Source: Rikenellaceae bacterium
GTDB lineage: Bacteria; Bacteroidota; Bacteroidia; Bacteroidales; UBA932
Length of the DNA: 15,246 bases
Assembly (NCBI GenBank): GCA_012800665.1
Contig: JAAZIW010000217.1
Span: 1-15,246 of the forward strand
Direction of reading: 5' to 3'
Part shown: positions 13,300 through 15,246 of the stretch, piece by piece
How positions within the stretch are numbered: the first letter of the stretch is position 1
Layout: every line of letters begins with the position of its first letter
Made by a program: the position numbers and the translations under genes
Notes under the pieces: generated by a model
Seen by the model: the letters and a program-made list of their open reading frames with translations, nothing else
What the model was told of the DNA's origin: nothing
The model's database searches: none

Positions 13300-14630
13300 T
13301 ATTCGGCTTTCTTAGGCCAGTATTTATTGCTTAAAGATTCGCGTATGCCTGTTTCGGCAGGGGAGAAGTATTTTGCGAAAAGCCCCCAGGCGGTGTCGAG
13401 CATCTCATCTATGGAGATGTTCACATCGATTGAGAGCAGATTCGTAGCATAGTCTTTGGCATATTCTAAGCAGCGGCGGTCGTAGTCCGAGAGGTCGAAG
13501 CCGTTTTCCTGCTTGGTTTTGGCATTTTGAGCATCTGCATAAAGGCGTACGCCTGCGTTCATCACCTGACTGTGGTCTTCGCGCGTCTTTTTGTTCTGCA
13601 CATTCTGCTTGAGGCGCGAGAGACTGCGGAATGGGTCCACAATTACCTTTCCGGAGTCTGTATCTGCGCGAAGGAAGAGCTGCCCTTCGGTAATATAGCC
13701 TGTATTGTCGGGTATGGCGTGGGTGATGTCACCGTCATTGAGGGTTGTCACCGCTATGATGGTGATACTGCCGCCGGTAGGCAGCTGAACCGCCTTTTCA
13801 TAGATTTTGGCAAGGTCGGAATAGAGAGAGCCAGGCATGGAGTCTTTGCTGGGAATCTGGTCCATTCGGTTAGATACTATAGAAAGGGCATCTGCGTAGA
13901 GAGTCATGTCGGTAAGAAGCACCAGCACCTTTTCATTTTTGTCTACCGCGAAATATTCAGCAGCGGTAAGAGCCATATCCGGCACTAAAAGGCGTTCTAC
14001 GGGAGGGTCTTCAGTAGTATTTACGAAGGATACGATTTTGGATAGGGCGCCGGCGTTTTCGAAAGCATGCCTGAAGAAGAGGTAGTCGTCATTGGATAGC
14101 CCCATTCCTCCAAGAATAATCTTATCCACATCGGCGCGGAGCGCAACACTTGCCATAACCTGATTGTAAGGTTGGTCGGGGTCGGCAAAGAAGGGGATTT
14201 TCTGCCCCGAAACTATGGTGTTGTTGAGGTCGATGCCGGCAATGCCGGTAGGGATGAGTTCGGACGGCTGGCGGCGTTTGTAAGGATTTACAGATGGTCC
14301 GCCCACCTCGCGCTCTTCGCCCTCTATTTCGGGGCCGCCGTCAATCGGATCACCGTAGGCATTGAAGAAGCGTCCGCCTAATTGTTCGCTCACTTTCAGA
14401 GTAGGGGGTTTTCCGTGGAAAATGACCTCGGCATCGGTTGGGATGCCTTCCGTACCCGCAAATATCTGCAAGGTGATTAGGTCGTTCTTGATTTTCACAA
14501 CTTGCGCCAAACGCCCGTCCACCGTGGCAAGTTCATCATTGCCTACGCCTTGCGCATGCAGCGACACCGTTGCCTTGGTTATGGCATGAAGCCTCGTATA
14601 TATTTTTCTAAAAACTTTAAGATCTGCCAT
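13299..14630 (-). CDS. atpB: V/A-type ATPase subunit B (non-catalytic)
   Basis: Subunit B alternates with subunit A in the hexameric head and contributes to the nucleotide sites at the A/B interface. The 443-residue protein has the N-terminal barrel (about 1-75), the central fold (RRQPSELIPTGIAGIDLNNTIVSGQ from 119), and the C-terminal helical domain. As expected for B, the Walker A motif is degenerate (SGQKIPFFADPDQPYNQ, 141-157) with no GKT. VLVLLTDMTLYADALS (235-250) is a hallmark. The arginine finger that reaches the A-subunit site is most likely R339 in SLSRL. The length is slightly short against about 455-465 residues in other bacteria. The ATG at 14630 overlaps the atpA 3' end by 14 bases. 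Confidence 0.96.
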   Translation of the reverse strand: MADLKVFRKIYTRLHAITKATVSLHAQGVGNDELATVDGRLAQVVKIKNDLITLQIFAGTEGIPTDAEVIFHGKPPTLKVSEQLGGRFFNAYGDPIDGGPEIEGEEREVGGPSVNPYKRRQPSELIPTGIAGIDLNNTIVSGQKIPFFADPDQPYNQVMASVALRADVDKIILGGMGLSNDDYLFFRHAFENAGALSKIVSFVNTTEDPPVERLLVPDMALTAAEYFAVDKNEKVLVLLTDMTLYADALSIVSNRMDQIPSKDSMPGSLYSDLAKIYEKAVQLPTGGSITIIAVTTLNDGDITHAIPDNTGYITEGQLFLRADTDSGKVIVDPFRSLSRLKQNVQNKKTREDHSQVMNAGVRLYADAQNAKTKQENGFDLSDYDRRCLEYAKDYATNLLSIDVNISIDEMLDTAWGLFAKYFSPAETGIRESLSNKYWPKKAE

Positions 14631-15246
14631 GTTCTTGAAGGAGTTTATTTATTTGTTGGAGGTAGTCTTTGAACTGTTCGCTTTCCATTTTGGAATAGTT
14701 CATCTGGCGAAGCAGATTTATAAGGTTTTGGAAATAGCTGCGGCAAAGTTCGAAATTGTCGAATTCGAAATTCATTTCGCAAATATCCAAAATAAAGTCT
14801 AGCATATATTTTTGCCTATCCATAGAGGAGACGGCATCCACCTCATCAAAGGCATCCTGTTGCAGGAAAGCAAAATCCAAAACCTCACTCTTCCAAAAGG
14901 CCTCATGGTAGCTCATCGGCACTCCGTCATCTCCTAAAATATTTATCTGATCGGCCATCTCCTTACCTCTGCGCACCAACATCTTGGCTTTGATAATTTT
15001 TTCCACCCATCCTTTCTCAACTTCTTTATCGAGGTATTCAATAATTTCGGGATATTCCAAATATTTAGAATAAGAGTCTATGGGGCTCACGGCCGGGTAG
15101 CGCTTTTGGTCGGCGCGGTTTTGTTCCAGCGAATAGAAACAGCGGGCAACCTTTTTAGTACTCTCGGTTACAGGCTCTTTTAGATTACCGCCGGCAGGGG
15201 ATACTGTTCCTATAAAGGTTACGGCTCCCTTTTGGCCGTTATTGAG
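14617..15246 (-). CDS. atpA: V/A-type ATPase subunit A (catalytic), C-terminal part
   Basis: The catalytic ATP-hydrolysing subunit of the head enters from the right edge. Its frame is open to base 15246, so only about 209 C-terminal residues are visible; the P-loop and catalytic Glu lie outside the window. The visible part has the conserved GAVTFIGTVSPAGG segment, then EPVTESTKKVARCFYSLEQ and KRYPAVSPIDSYSKY, which correspond to the classic VSPPGGDFSEPVT and RRHFPAINWLTSYS regions of V-ATPase A. The rest is the C-terminal helical bundle. A GTG at 15090 is an internal Val codon, not a start. The promoter and the upstream genes of the operon are not in the window. The stop lies 14 bases inside atpB. 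Confidence 0.93.
   Translation of the reverse strand, partial: LNNGQKGAVTFIGTVSPAGGNLKEPVTESTKKVARCFYSLEQNRADQKRYPAVSPIDSYSKYLEYPEIIEYLDKEVEKGWVEKIIKAKMLVRRGKEMADQINILGDDGVPMSYHEAFWKSEVLDFAFLQQDAFDEVDAVSSMDRQKYMLDFILDICEMNFEFDNFELCRSYFQNLINLLRQMNYSKMESEQFKDYLQQINKLLQEHGRS

Noticed and set aside
13299..14630. Missing Walker A lysine in the ATPase B subunit as a possible defect
   Set aside because: The non-catalytic B subunits of V/A-type ATPases normally have a degenerate P-loop; this is expected.
1..15246. CRISPR arrays, insertion sequences, tRNA or rRNA genes
   Set aside because: No regularly spaced repeats, transposase, terminal inverted repeats or RNA-gene-like segments were seen; genes fill nearly the whole window.

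Overview
The window looks like a chromosomal stretch from a member of Bacteroidota, most likely Bacteroidales. The reasons are: TAnnTTTG boxes typical of Bacteroidota sigma-ABfr promoters directly upstream of four gene starts; little Shine-Dalgarno-like sequence; an Obg that begins MAESNF; a parA-parB-DUF5683-lytic transglycosylase cluster; a DUF4954 protein; and a V/A-type ATPase operon ordered A-B-D-I-K. I cannot assign genus or species from the sequence alone.

Left part (1-2669). The 3' end of rfbB (dTDP-glucose 4,6-dehydratase, nucleotide-sugar synthesis) converges on a higB-higA toxin-antitoxin pair on the minus strand. The antitoxin is a fusion of a Xre-type DNA-binding domain to an ImmA/IrrE-type zinc peptidase. 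The pair and the AT-rich spacer behind it look more AT-rich than the flanking housekeeping genes, which suggests an inserted accessory module.

Central part (2670-10412, all plus strand). obg (ribosome-assembly GTPase) overlaps a PAP2-family membrane phosphatase. Then parA and parB (chromosome partitioning), a secreted or membrane DUF5683 protein and a LysM lytic transglycosylase are packed as one apparent operon with overlaps of 1 and 14 bases and a 3-base gap. A large left-handed beta-helix protein (DUF4954) follows, apparently from its own promoter box. The group mixes chromosome segregation with cell-wall remodelling and envelope functions.

Right part (10499-15246, minus strand). The distal half of a V/A-type ATPase operon runs inward from the right edge: subunit A (C-terminal part only), B, D, I and K, tightly overlapped, with the rotor-ring gene last. 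The K subunit carries the residues that bind sodium in the Enterococcus hirae ring, so the enzyme is probably Na+-coupled. It meets the DUF4954 gene tail to tail across an 86-base spacer with two inverted repeats.

Most of the window is ordinary core genome. The items most worth a second look are the HigA-peptidase fusion, an acidic insertion of about 46 residues inside the Obg glycine-rich domain, the predicted Na+ coupling of the ATPase, and the two poorly characterised proteins (DUF5683 and DUF4954) beside parAB.
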